From assembly GCA_020064725.1 (NCBI GenBank), contig JAGTWJ010000019.1, positions 2,914,001-2,978,000 of the forward strand: a stretch of 64,000 nt of DNA, written 5' to 3'. A program made the position numbers and the translations under genes. Source of the stretch: Drechslerella dactyloides. Lineage: Eukaryota; Ascomycota; Orbiliomycetes; Orbiliales; Orbiliaceae. Shown here one piece after another: positions 25,766 through 37,120 of this stretch (position 1 is the stretch's first letter; each line of letters begins with the position of its first letter). The notes beneath the pieces are model-generated. The model was not told the DNA's origin and did no database searches. It saw only the letters and a list, made by a program, of their open reading frames with translations.

Positions 25766-28338
25766 TTAATCCACTTTCGCAGAAGCAAGTGTCCTTGATG
25801 TGCCTGGGCTCAAATTGTTGATCAGGCGTGGGTTTGGATTTTTGTATTTGCTCTTTTTGAGCTTCTTCCTTGCCACCATGACAGGAACAGACGATTTGGT
25901 AACAAGGTAATTCGAGAAAGAACCGAGAAGAACACTGGTTGCAAACCCAAGTTGGTATCAGTTGGCCTGCATGCTTACCGAACTACAAGCTGGTGAGTAT
26001 TAGGGGTTTCATTACGTACCCTTTCAAAGCACTTCTTCCTCGAGACCCTAAGATTACTAATGTAGGCTCTAAGATATCAATCTATATTCGTGCCGTATTA
26101 GTTTAACGTTGTCCGCTATTGTTTTTAACACCATGAGGAATAAACACAGGAGGGTGGGCTGCGAAATAGAAACATACCATCTCTGTCAGAAGATGTTTCG
26201 GGCTTTTACAATGTATAACCTCCACAATGACGTTGACTTGGAGCTTTGTTTTCTTGAGCAGCTTAGTGACTAATGTCGATATTTGCTCTGCAGCAGCCAG
26301 TCGCTCCTGTTCGGATTTGCTTTTATCTCTTTGATGGATATCGGAAGCAGGAGTCGATTTTCCATCTTCGTTTTCTAGTGTTTCTATTGGTAGTTGAGGG
26401 AGAGCATCTACACTCGAGTTGTCACCAGAAGACTGGTGCCCTTCACTGTTGTTATCAGGTGCTTCTTGACGAGTCAGGCTTGAGGACCGAGCTGGGCTTG
26501 TTCCAGACTTGTTGTTTCTTGCTCTCTCTAAACTTTTTCTCCTGCCGGAAAGAAGTGGAGAGCCGGCGCCAATGTGAGACCCCTCGCCTGCAGAGGAGAC
26601 AATTTTGTGAGGGTCGAGATCTCCAACGCCCTCTTCGTCAATTGCGTATATGGCTAGCAATGTGTCGCCATCGCGTAGAACGGTCCCGATGGTCCACTCA
26701 AGGGCATGAGCAGCCTCTGCGCTAAGGTCTGTAGCTACCAAATAACTCCGCTGTTTCCTTCTCAACATCGCAGGGTCCGGTTGTAGGCCATGCAGGTCTC
26801 CTCGTACGATTCTGCGAGCAACTCGATGTGTTTCCGGATTAGAAACAATAGGAAATATATTTAGAGATAAACGTGAGGCTCTCTTCAAATCCTTGGAGTC
26901 GGCTTCCGCATCGGAGGACATTGGTGTAGACAGATGGGAACGAGTATCAAAATTGGTGTTAGGGTGAATGATATTTCTATTGGTATTCTGCTGCGTTTGA
27001 GTAGGTGGTGACACTGTGACGGCAGGCAAAAGTGAGGAAACTTTGTATCGAGATGATACCGTCTTCCCTAATCCGTATCGTATTGATGTAAGCATGATGG
27101 AAAAATGGATCTTTGGGTGGAGGTGCCTTACTTTCCTCTTCGGCAGCTGCTAACAAGCTCATCGTCTTTCTTCGTGGAGGCTCTATTTTGGAAGACTTGG
27201 TCTGGGCGATATCTCGGCCAGCTTTCAACTTTGGAAGTTGTATTTCCAGGCCTCCTGCTTCGGCAAGCCCGGGCTTTTCTGCTTGGCGGCCACGGAAATT
27301 CTCAGCGTCCTCGTCGCTGGAATAGTCACTCTCTTCGCTGCTTTCGACGGCAATCTCTCTGCCGTCATCGCCAACCATGAATGTGAGATCTTTCTCCAGC
27401 CGAACGCCACCATCCCGGGAGATACTTTCTCCAGAGCTAGCGCGTACATGGGCAGCGACCCCTCCACGTTCCGGTAGATTCGCAAGAGACCCGCCGGAGT
27501 TCCTGAGGGCGTCATCCGACAATCGCCGATATGCAGAATCCAGATCAATGACAGTGTCATTCTCTGTTATCAGAGTTCGAACCGGGCCGATCGTATTTAT
27601 GCTTAGAGGCGGTGAGGATAGAGGCGACAGAGACAAGTTTCCCGCACTTGGCGATGCTGATCTGGCATGACGCATGGATGGCGAATCTGACCTACGAGCG
27701 GAAGTCCCGAGTCGCATCTGGCGACCGCCGACTTGTGACCCAGTAGGGAGCCCCATCCCACCAGGTTGGAAAGGACCCGACTCGGTATAGATGGACGATA
27801 AGGTGTCTTGATAAGACAAAGTCGCGTGCGTCAACGTGGGGCTACTGGCCGGGGACGCGGGATTATTAGCTGGAGTTTTTCCAGGCCGGCTAGCCCCAGG
27901 CCTGCGGGTATATGCAGATGGCATGATATCGAATTGATATCCGGCATTGGGAGTAAAAGCGGTCGAATCCCTATCTTTGTCTCTATCTTTGAGTAATCGG
28001 GGGCCAGGGTAGTTGGATGAGGAGGCGGTGGAGTGAAAGGACCCATGTGGAGAACTATCGCGACTTCTTGGATTGTAGGCTGAAGATGGTGGCGGAGGAG
28101 AGGCTGAATTGGATGCCCTCTCAGCGGCTAATATCATGGAAGATATTCCCCCTATAGACTGCCCGCTTCTTGGTGGCGATCGTGTCGGAGAGATGGCTCG
28201 CGGAACGAGGGGTGGTGATCGAGGGGTGGTCGGAGAAATGCTGGCTGCATTCCCGCCTCCAAGTTTCCCAGAGGGCCGGTTCTCAAGCAGTTTTAAGATC
28301 TCCAGACGCTCCTCTTCTAGAGCAGACTCGAGGGACAT
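25766..28338 (-). CDS. Large universal-stress-protein (UspA-like) domain protein
   Basis: Minus-strand exons 28338-27132, 27040-26178, 26081-26020 and 25934-25766 join in phase to 766 residues. The first 400 residues are Ser/Pro-rich and probably disordered, with many SP and TP sites. The Usp domain begins near residue 497 with SYLVATDLSAEAAHALEWTI and VLRDGDTLLAIYAIDEE, is interrupted by a long polar insert, and ends with HLLTEMIDILEPTLVILGSR. The C-terminal GSRGRSALKGVLLGS fits the G-2x-G-9x-G-S nucleotide-binding signature of ATP-binding UspA proteins exactly; an intron splits that signature. The last residues are basic (VARKKLKKSKYK). Function in fungi is not established; nucleotide binding is inferred. 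Intron 27041-27131 is the least certain because its acceptor (AAAG) was picked by phase. This is the last gene before the AT-rich block. Confidence 0.87.
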
Positions 28339-28870
28339 TGCTATGGCGAGGCGAGCGAATATCTGTGAAGAGGTGAGTTTCTTATCTGGTGTTCGCCGTT
28401 GGCTTGTTGACCGGCGCGCATGTTGGTTGAAACAAGCAAGTCCGCAGTTGGTGTTGGAGGTCTGGCTTGTGGCTCCGGTCACGTGGTTGCCCGACCTCAG
28501 GGCTTCGCGGACAATGCGGCTGATTTTGATGTCGCGCCTCTCGCGCCATTTTAGCGAGCCCAATAAGCCACTCGAGTGAATCGGTTTCCCTTTCTGCCGC
28601 TAGCAATAGCTGCCAAGAGGGCAGCTCGCGCTGCACCATTCACCGAGCTGCCGCCTATAGGAGATACGTACTAGCTCGTGGTCGACGTGGGAGTTCCTGT
28701 GGGCCTGTTAGCTATTGAAGGGGCTGTTAATAAAAGCTATTTACTTTCATGATATACTATAACAAAGGGTACATGTCAGTTGTCTAGTGGCAATTGTTGG
28801 ATAGATACATATCTCATATAAGTATGTCATGGCATGGCTAGAGAGTGTTACACTTCGGCCCAGGACCGGG
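28339..28870. other. Upstream region of the USP gene up to the AT-block boundary
   Basis: Positions 28,339-28,730 have normal composition and should hold the USP promoter and leader; the frame stays open to 28,563 without an obvious earlier ATG. Composition begins to shift after about 28,730, and the AT-rich block starts near 28,870. No gene was recognised. Confidence 0.5.
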
Positions 28871-28878
28871 TCGAACAC

Positions 28879-29024
28879 ACTTTATTCTGAAGTCTTTGAC
28901 TTTTAATTATTATATAAATTTCTTAATAAAGGAAGATAAATATATATTAAATATAATAATAACTATTAGAATAGAATATATAATAATAATAATAATAAAA
29001 TAAACTATTTATTAAAATATTATA
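28879..29024. repeat. Host repeat R1, left half, copy 1
   Basis: These 146 bases immediately left of transposon A match 36,975-37,120, immediately left of transposon D, almost base for base once transitions are allowed. Both end in the shared run TTATTAAAATATTATA before the insertion. The matching right halves are 30,917-31,120 and 39,013-39,217. Confidence 0.7.
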
Positions 29025-30850
29025 ACGTCAATGATAAGCGAACGGATCAGACAAGCGAGCGGATCACCTCACCACCCCATCTCAACAAAAATACTGATTT
29101 CACCACCACAATATTATAGCTTTAGGCTAAATACATACTAAATAACTTATTTACATGCTTAAGATGTCTCTTGATATGTTCAAATATTATGCCCAGCTCT
29201 ACCACATTGATTGTAGTGTAATACCCTTCTAGAGCCCCCTTTTGGCTACATATTGTCCTGACAGTTTTTTGGTTTTATCTGTTTATGTTGTTTATCTATG
29301 GTGTTTTGGTCTAGTATATCACCTGTTTGGTGTATGGTAAACATGTCTCCATGCTGTATACACTGTCTTTTTGCCTGCCACTGTTTACTTAATGCTTTAT
29401 TAGCAGAGCATAGTGTTGTGTTCTCTGTATGTATAAGTGCTAATTAATATATTATAATCTATGTCCCTTTAGACAGCTGGTCTACAACTGCTAGTAGTAA
29501 TGTAGGAAAACTATTTTGGTACTGGGTAATCTGGTTTTTGATTAAACCTGCTTGTAAACTAGTTTCTGATGGGTTTAATGGTGTTTTTATAGTCCAAGTA
29601 GCTACCACATTCACAATACCTAGATGTGAATTTGTTAGAGTAGCTGCTGATAACTATATATCCAGCTTTGATAAAATTTTGTTAGGGTTATAAGATACAA
29701 TACCAGCTCCAGCAAAGCTGCTACGTATGTTTTTAAATATTATTACAGCAGTAAACACCTTATGAAACCCAGTAAGAAACTCTAGTTTAGAAATATGGTT
29801 AATGTATGCGTGCACCAAACTCTCCACCTTATGGCTATATACCTACTTTAATAACCTAAAGTAGCTAATATCCAGTGACTAGAAAATATACAATAAATAC
29901 AACAACATGCAGATTGTAACAATCTTATGTTCCTAGCAGTATAGCTCAAAGGCAACAGAATAGTGGCTTTCATGACCATCTAAGACTAATAGCCAGTAGT
30001 CTAAAATACAACACCACACTGTAAACTTATCAAAGTACTTTAGCCACTGTAAAACAAACTCATTCATCATCCAGCCATTATCAAAAAACACAATAACCCA
30101 ATCCACTAGTAGTTTTATCACTATATACCAGCTAGCTAAGTAATATTGTCCAACAAAAACAATAAATAGCAACATTGTTCAACCTTCTACACCTATCCCC
30201 TGAATAATTGTTGCTTATTTGTGATTCCCAGGTTGTGCTAGCTTAGCTTTATCATGTGTTTCAACACCTATAACAACAGTAGTTGTAGATATTATGCCTA
30301 TTACAAAACCAGTCTCATCAAAGTTATAGATATTATTGTCTGCAATACCATATTTAGTCTTTACAGCCTCTATTAACTAAAACCACTTACTAATAAATAC
30401 AGGATCTTTGCATTTCACTCACTAATAATCATACTTCCTAGACAGACACATCTATAGCTTTGGGCAGCATTTGACAAAGTTACCAGCCCATCTCTTACCA
30501 ACACATCACATACTATTGTTGCTACACACCAACAACAGCTGGTTAACTATATCTTCCACACTACCCAGCCTAGGATAAAAAGACCGCGCACATAGCTCAA
30601 GTATATATTGAACAATGGCATCCTCCTCCAATTTTGTAAGGTTTCACAATTTAAAGATGCTGTCACATCATGAAAAGCAGCCATTATATCAGCAGACTAA
30701 GGTAGTATAAAGGACATCATAATACTTAACAGCAGCTCAAATACTTAATTCTTGATCTTTTTTCATAACTTCAATAGCTAAAAGAACTTTGGATTTGGTT
30801 GTAAAGGCAGGCATTGCAGTGGTTGTGGAGGTATAAGGTATAGGAGGAGT
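29025..30850 (-). pseudogene. Transposase relic of element A (DDE_1)
   Basis: A degraded reading frame covers most of the element: N-terminal helix-turn-helix near 30,800, CENP-B-like segment, then the DDE domain. NFDETGF lies near 30,310-30,330, LDGHES near 29,965 and the third Asp near 29,865. Several stops and no continuous frame, as expected for a RIP-mutated Fot1-like transposase of about 500-550 residues. Confidence 0.8.
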
Positions 30851-30916
30851 GGTGGGCGCGTAGGTGTGGTGAGGTGATCCACTCACTTGTCTGATCCGTT
30901 CGCTTATCATTGACGT
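29025..30916 (-). mobile_element. Fot1/pogo-like transposon A (1,892 bp)
   Basis: TA-flanked element with inverted ends ACGTCAATGAT then AAGCGAACGGATC and AAGCGAGCGGATC; the right end mirrors them with two RIP-type changes. The transposase reads on the minus strand from near the right end. Its longest open piece is at 30175-29933 and includes ILDYWLLVLDGHESHYS. All three catalytic aspartates of the pogo-type triad (in NFDETGF, LDGHES and SLDIS contexts) are still present, but stops such as TAG before SLDIS break the frame. Non-functional relic. Confidence 0.9.
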
Positions 30917-31420
30917 TAGTTTAAATATTGATTAATAAAATTTAAAAGAAAGTTATTAATTAATTAATAAAATAAATTAATTAAATATATAATATTTAAT
31001 ATATAAAATAGTAAAAATATATTGATGTGTTATCTAAATAGTTTATAGTTTATAATTTTATTAAAAATTGATCTATAATTTATAATTTATAGTTTTATTA
31101 TGTGTTTTTAATATATTATAGTGGTTTTTATTTTTAAAAAAAATAATATAAATTATTTTTTTATATAATAATATATTTTATATAGTTATTTTATATATTA
31201 AATAGATTGGGTGTTAATATAAAAATTTAATTTATATAAGATTTTTAAGTATTATATTATTATTTTATAATATTATTCTTTTTTTTATTAGAATTAGTGG
31301 TATGCTAATTTGGGTGCAAATATTAATAGTGTAGAATAAAGTAGTATAAATTTTTTATATATAATAAGATTAAGTAATTAGATATGATATAATATAGTTT
31401 TTTTTTTTTAATATATTTTT
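30917..31420. repeat. Host repeat R1 right half (copy 1) and AT-rich filler
   Basis: Positions 30,917-31,120 match 39,013-39,217 right of transposon D. The rest, up to the Helitron-like element, is low-complexity AT sequence in which I see nothing else. Confidence 0.6.
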
Positions 31421-31840
31421 TATATGCCCGACTGAATAGGAGGGGATTACTTAGAGCTACTGGGTATACAAGACACATTCACAGCAAGCTACAGTGGGTT
31501 CATGGCCTAACAAAAATATATTGCCGAGCACGCACTCGGCACACACCCCACCAAACTTATAATAGTAAACTAGGCACACTCAGCACACACCCAATACATA
31601 ACTAGGCACACTCAGCACACTCAGCACACTCAGCACTCCACACACACATACACATATATATATATAAATAAAATTAATTATAAAAAATTAACAATTAACC
31701 TTTAGGAAAGGCTGGTGAAGGTGATGGAATCACCAGAGCCAAGCCTAAATAAAGACCTTATTTAATAATATATATATATTAAAACAGGCCTATCAGCTAA
31801 GTTTCAGTCGGGTTTAAGTGCTGCGGTAGCAGCCTTCTAG
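31421..31840 (+). mobile_element. Helitron-like non-autonomous element H1 (420 bp)
   Basis: The 3' end reads CAGTCGGGTTTAAGT, then the hairpin GCTGCGGTAGCAGC, then CTTCTAG followed by T. The 5' end begins TATATGCCCGACTG, so CCCGACTG near the 5' terminus is inverted relative to CAGTCGGG just inside the 3' hairpin. That asymmetric arrangement is described for Helentron/Helitron2-type elements. The inside holds a 9-bp tandem repeat (CACACTCAG, about 31,607-31,636) and no coding capacity. The 5' boundary is inferred by comparison with H2. Confidence 0.65.
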
Positions 31841-32069
31841 TATTTATTAAAATAATATTTATTTAAATTGTGATATAGTTTTTTTTGTTGTAAATTTTTT
31901 TAAAATTAGTATAATATATTATTTAGTTTAATAACTATAGTTTATATTTTATAATAAATTATTTCTTTTTTTAGAAGTTTTTATTTGATAATTTTTATTT
32001 TTAAGTTAGATTTAAATCCTTTTTTGGTTTTGTAAAATAAAGTATTATTATTATATTTAGTAAGAAGTA
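31841..32069. other. AT-rich filler between H1 and transposon B
   Basis: 229 bases of low-complexity AT sequence; nothing recognised. Confidence 0.5.
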
Positions 32070-33960
32070 ACGTCAACGATAAGCGACCGAGCAGGACAAG
32101 TGACCGAGCAGTTTCCCCACCCCACCCCAACAAAAGTATGCATTACTGCCACAGGTATTGGGTTTTCTGCCTCAGGGGTGGGAAATCCTGTTTACTTAGA
32201 TTTTGAAGATTCCTGTTAATATGTTTAAATATTATATTTATGTTTATTATATTTATTATAGTGGTGTGTATTTCTAGAGGTAACTTCTGGTTGGGGGGTA
32301 TGTTGGTGTTTTAGAAACACTAGCTATTTAATCACTTTATCTGTGGTATTGTTGTCCAGGATTCTATTAGTTTAGTATATGGTAAGTGTGTTTTTATATT
32401 GTATTTGCTGCTTTTTTAACTACTGGTGCTTATTTAATATCTTATTAATAAAATAAAGTATTATGTTCTCTATATATATAAGTGCTATTTAGTATATTAT
32501 TATCTATACCCCTTTAGATAGTTGGTCTATAGCTGCTAGTAATGATGTAGGAGAAATATTCTGGTACTAGGTAATCTAGTTTTTAATTAGGTCTGCTTGT
32601 AAACTAGTCTTTGATAGATTTAATAATATCTTTGTAGTCTAGGTAGTTACCACATTTATAGTACCTGGGTGTGAATTTACTAAAATAGCCACTAATAACT
32701 ATATATCCAATTTTGATAGAATTTTTTTAAAATTATAAGATATAATACCAGTTTTAGTAAAACTACTATATATATTTTTAGATATTATTACAATAATAAA
32801 TACCTTGTGAAACCTAGAGAGAAACTCTAGCTTGGAGATATAGTTGATATATACATATATTAAGTTCTCTACCTCCTTATTATATATCTGCTTTAATGGC
32901 CTAAAACAGCTAATGTTCAGTGGCTGGAGAATATACAATAAATATAGCAGCATATAGATTATAATAATCTTATATTCTTAATAATATAATTCAAAGATAA
33001 TTAAATAATAGCTTTTATAATCATTTAGAATTAATAACTGGTAATCTAAAAAGCAACACTATACTATAAATTAGTTAAAATACTTTAGCTATTTAAAAAC
33101 TAACTTATTTGTTGTCTAGTTATTATTAGAAAGCATGACTACTTAATTTTTTAATAGTTTTATTTTTATATATTAATTAACTAGATAGTATTACCCAGCA
33201 AAGATAATAAACAATAACACTGTTTAATTTTTTATACCTATCTTCTATATAACTGTTACTTATTTATAATTCCCAGGCTATATTAGCTTAGTTTTATTAT
33301 ATGCTTTAGTTCTTATAATAATAATAGTTATAAATATTATATCTATTATAAAACTAATCTCATCAAAATTATAGATATTATTGTCTATAATACCATACTT
33401 AGCTTTTATAGTCTTTATTAGTTAAAACCACTTATTAATAAGTATAGGATCTTTATATTTTGTTTACTAATAGTTATATCTTTTAGATAGATATATTTAT
33501 AGCTTTAGATAATATTTAACAAAGTTATTAGCCTATTATTTACCAATATATTATATACTATCATTACTATATATCAACAGTAGCTAGTTGGCCATATCTT
33601 CTATATTATTTAGTTTAAGATGAAAAAAACATGTACATAATTTAAATATATATTAAATAATAATATTTTCTTTTAAATCTGTAAGATTTTGTGATTTAAA
33701 AATGCTATTGTGTTTTAAGGTACAGCCATAATAATAGTAGCTAAAAGTAGATCAAAGGATATTATATAGTTTAATAGTAGTTAAAATACTTAATTTTTTG
33801 TTGTTTTCTAAAGCTTTAATAGCTAAAATTATTCAGAATTCAATTGTAGAGGCAGTTATTGTAGCAGTTATAGATATATGTGGTGATGAAGTTGGGATGG
33901 GGGTGGGGGCTGGGTGGGCTGCTTAGTCGCTTGTGCTGCTCGGTCGCTTATCGTTGACGT
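32070..33960 (-). mobile_element. Fot1/pogo-like transposon B (1,891 bp)
   Basis: TA-flanked. Ends are ACGTCAACGAT plus AAGCGACCGAGCA and AAGTGACCGAGCA (second copy RIP-altered), with the right end matching. The transposase is on the minus strand, and its best open piece is 32,953-32,699. Of the catalytic triad, only the first Asp (NFDEI) remains; the LDGH and QPLD aspartates both read Asn. It is among the most decayed copies, with nearly every TG/CA changed to TA. Confidence 0.9.
32080..33890 (-). pseudogene. Transposase relic of element B (DDE_1)
   Basis: Heavily degraded DDE_1 transposase frame with many TAA/TAG codons. The LQPLNISCF block near 32,900 and LILNDYK near 33,030 show Asp-to-Asn replacement at the second and third catalytic positions. 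No continuous frame. Confidence 0.75.
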
Positions 33961-34462
33961 TATATATTAGTTAAACTATTAAAAATAAAATTATATTAAT
34001 CTTATTTATTTAAATTAATTAAGTTTTTTAATTTTATTTTTAATTTTATTTTTATATTTATATTTCTATTTAAAGAAATTTATAAATTTTTAAAAAATAT
34101 TAAAAATTTTGTTGATTTTAAAAATTTATATTTTATAATTTTTTTTTTAATATTTTTTTATATGCTTATTTATATATTAAATAAATATTAAAAGCATTTT
34201 TTTAAAATATATTTTTATAAAATAAATTTTATATTATTTTATAATAAATTATTTAAAATAAAAAAAGAAATAATTACTAAATTAATTAAGAAATTAATTA
34301 AATTTTTTAAATTATTTTTTATATTTAATTAAATCTTCTATTTTTAATATTTTGTTAAGTATTATTATAAAAATAACTATAGTTTTATTTTTTTAGATTC
34401 CTAATTTATTAACTAATATAAATTAAAATTAAACAAGTAATATAAAATTCTAAATAGTAATA
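33961..34462. other. AT-rich filler between transposons B and C
   Basis: About 500 bases of nearly pure A/T sequence with TTTAAA and AATTAATT words. Nothing recognised. Confidence 0.5.
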
Positions 34463-36353
34463 ACGTCAAAGATAAGCGAGCGAGCCGGACAAGCAAGCGA
34501 GCCACCTCCGGCCGCCTACGGACCCCTTTACCTTCACTACCATATATCTCAACAATCACAACAATGGTTACCTCTATGACTGAATTATGCATAAATATAG
34601 CTATTCAAGCTTTGGAAAAAGATATAGTTTTAAGTATTAGGGCTGCTGCAAAACTATATAATGTCCCCCAGTCCACCCTTACCCACCAATGTAAAGGCTG
34701 TATCTCTAAGACAGATAGCATCCCGAAATCACAAAACCTTATAAATTTAGAAGAGGATATTATTGTTTAGTATATATTTGAGCTATATACATAGTCTTTT
34801 TATTCTAGGTTAAATAATATAGAAGATATGGCTAACCAGCTGTTGTTAATGTGTAGTGATGATAGTATGTGATGTGTTGGTAAGAAATGGGCTGGTAACT
34901 TTGTTAAATGCTGCCTGGAGTTATAGATATGTCTATCTAGGAAGTACGATTATTAGTGAGTGAAATGTGAAGATCTTGTGCTTATTAGTAAGTGGTTTTA
35001 GTTAGTTGAGGCTGTAAAGGCTAAGTATGGTATTATAAATAATAATATCTATAATTTTAATGAGACTGGCTTCACAATGGGTATGATATCTACAACTATT
35101 GTTGTTATAGGTGCCAAATCACACAATAAAGCAAAGCTAGTGTAGCCTGGGAACCATGAATGGGTAATAATTATCCAGGGGGTAGGTGCAGAAGGTTGGG
35201 TATTACTGCCATTTATTATTCTTGCTGGGTAGTACTACCTAACTAGCTGGTATATAGTGACCAAGCTACCAGTGGATTAGGTTATTATGTTTTCCAATAA
35301 CAGCTAGATGACAAATGAGTTTGCTCTATAATAACTATAGTATTTTGATAAATTTATAGTGCAGTGTTGCTATTTGGACTACCAGCTATTAGTTCTAGAT
35401 GGTCACAAAAACCACCATTCAACTACTTTCAAACTATACTACCAAAAACACAAGATTATCACAATCTATATATCACCACATTCATCACATATCCTCCAGC
35501 CATTAAATATTAACTACTTTAGGCCACTAAAGCAGGCATATAACAAAAAGATGGAAAGCTTAATACATGCACACATCAACCATATCTCTAAGCTGGAATT
35601 TCTCTCCAGATTTCACAAAACATTTACTACTGCAATAACACCTAAAAACATACACAACAGCTTTGCTGAAGCTAGTATTATACCTTATAACCCAAACAGA
35701 GTTCTATCAAAACTAAATATACAATTACTAACAGCCACTCCAGTAAATTCACACCCAGATACCACAAATACAGAAGCTACCTAGACTACAAAGACACCAT
35801 TAAATCCATCAAAGACTAACCTACAAGCAAACCTAATTAAAAACCAGATTACCCAATACCAGAATACCTCTCCCACATTGTTACTAGCAGCTGTGGACTA
35901 GCTATCTAAAGGGATACAGACAATAATACACCAAATAACACTTATACACACAGAAAACACAACACTTTACTCTGCAAATAAGTTACTAAGCAAACACCAG
36001 CAGCTAAAAAAATAGCATATACAACATAGGGACACACTTACTATATATTAGGCTAACAGAATCCTAAATAGCAATACTGTAGATGAAGTGGTTGAACAGT
36101 CAGCACCTCCAAAGCACTAGCACACCCCCCAGCCAGAGGCTACCTCTGTGTATATATGCTGCTATGGTAATTGTAATAAGCCTAGATATAATATTCAAAT
36201 ATACTAATAGACATTTTAAACATATATATAAGCTATTTAGCATATATCTAAGCCAGCATAATAGCAGTGTGGTGGTGAAGCCAGTGTTTTTGTTGGGGTG
36301 GGGTAGTGAGGTAGCTCGCTCGCTTGTCCGGCTCGCTCGCTTATCTTTGACGT
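34463..36353 (+). mobile_element. Fot1/pogo-like transposon C (1,891 bp)
   Basis: TA-flanked. The left end is ACGTCAAAGAT plus AAGCGAGCGAGCC and AAGCAAGCGAGCC; the right end is the same without the transition. The transposase runs on the plus strand. Open pieces at 34,564-34,770 (N-terminal HTH: SIRAAAKLYNVPQSTLTHQ) and 35,359-35,784 (DDE C-terminal half) are among the best preserved in the block. The catalytic triad reads Asn (NFNETGF), Asp (LDGHKN), Asn (QPLNIN). The first loss is a TG-to-TA change. Confidence 0.92.
34564..36120 (+). pseudogene. Transposase relic of element C (HTH_psq, CENPB, DDE_1)
   Basis: Domain order is visible: HTH_psq at 34,564-34,770, CENP-B-type HTH with VEDMANQL-like remains at about 34,815-34,940, and the DDE core from NFNETGF (35,050-35,080) to QPLNIN (about 35,505). 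The C-terminal stretch has SFAEASIIPYNPNRVLSKL and a polar tail. Stops separate the pieces. First and third catalytic Asp are changed to Asn. Confidence 0.88.
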
Positions 36354-36974
36354 TACTATTTATTTAAATACTAATTAAATTTTTAATATATTTTATTATT
36401 TCTTCAAAATTTCTTAATATAATTATTTTAATATTATTAATTATTATTAAAACTATTTATATATATTGTTAATATTTTATAAATATTTCTTACTATATTA
36501 TCTTAAAACCTTATTCTAATTTTTATTTAATATTATTTTTTATTATAGTATTATTTACTTTTTTTAAAATTTATATTTTGATATCTACTATTAATTTATC
36601 TTAGTATTTTTATAAATTATCTATATATTTACTAATTAATTTAAAAAAATAAAATATTATACTATTATCTTTTTATATATATAGTATTATTTAAATTATT
36701 ATTATAATTATCCTTTATTTATATATTCCTAAAATATAAAAATTATTAATAGATTTTTTGTATTTATTATCTTTATTATCTAATATTAATTTAAAATTAT
36801 TGTTATCTATAAATTATTTTTATAATTTTATACTATAGAATTCTATATTATCCTTATATATTATAAAAAATTTATAAATTATATTAAAAATTATCATATT
36901 CTTATTACTTTTTTTTATTTACTAAAAGTAATTAATCAAAATATTATATTTTAACCTAAATCTAAATTAAATAT
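36354..36974. other. AT-rich filler between transposon C and repeat R1 copy 2
   Basis: About 620 bases of low-complexity AT sequence (ATTATTAAAA, TATATATA words). Nothing recognised. Confidence 0.5.
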
Positions 36975-37120
36975 ACTTTATTTTAAAATCTTTAACTTTT
37001 AATCACTATTATACAAATTTTTTAATAGAGAAAGATAAATATATATAAAATATAATAATAATTATTAAAATAAAATATATAATAATAATAATAAAATAAA
37101 CTATTTATTAAAATATTATA
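36975..37120. repeat. Host repeat R1, left half, copy 2
   Basis: Matches 28,879-29,024 over its whole 146-bp length apart from transitions and small indels, and abuts transposon D exactly where copy 1 abuts transposon A. Confidence 0.7.

Noticed and set aside
28855..28885. GGGTCGAA word resembling a tRNA B box
   Set aside because: No A box at the right distance and no cloverleaf could be drawn; no tRNA gene was found anywhere in the window.
31100..31130. Empty insertion site for element E in repeat R1 copy 1
   Set aside because: The left side matches up to the TA, but the sequence right of E does not visibly continue R1, so a clean empty site is not shown; it is used only as support for a breakpoint.
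35280..35310. DNG(W) motif considered as the second catalytic Asp of the transposases
   Set aside because: In pogo/Fot1-type DDE_1 transposases the triad fits NFDETG, LDGH and QPLD better (about 35 residues between the last two), so DNG was not used for activity calls.
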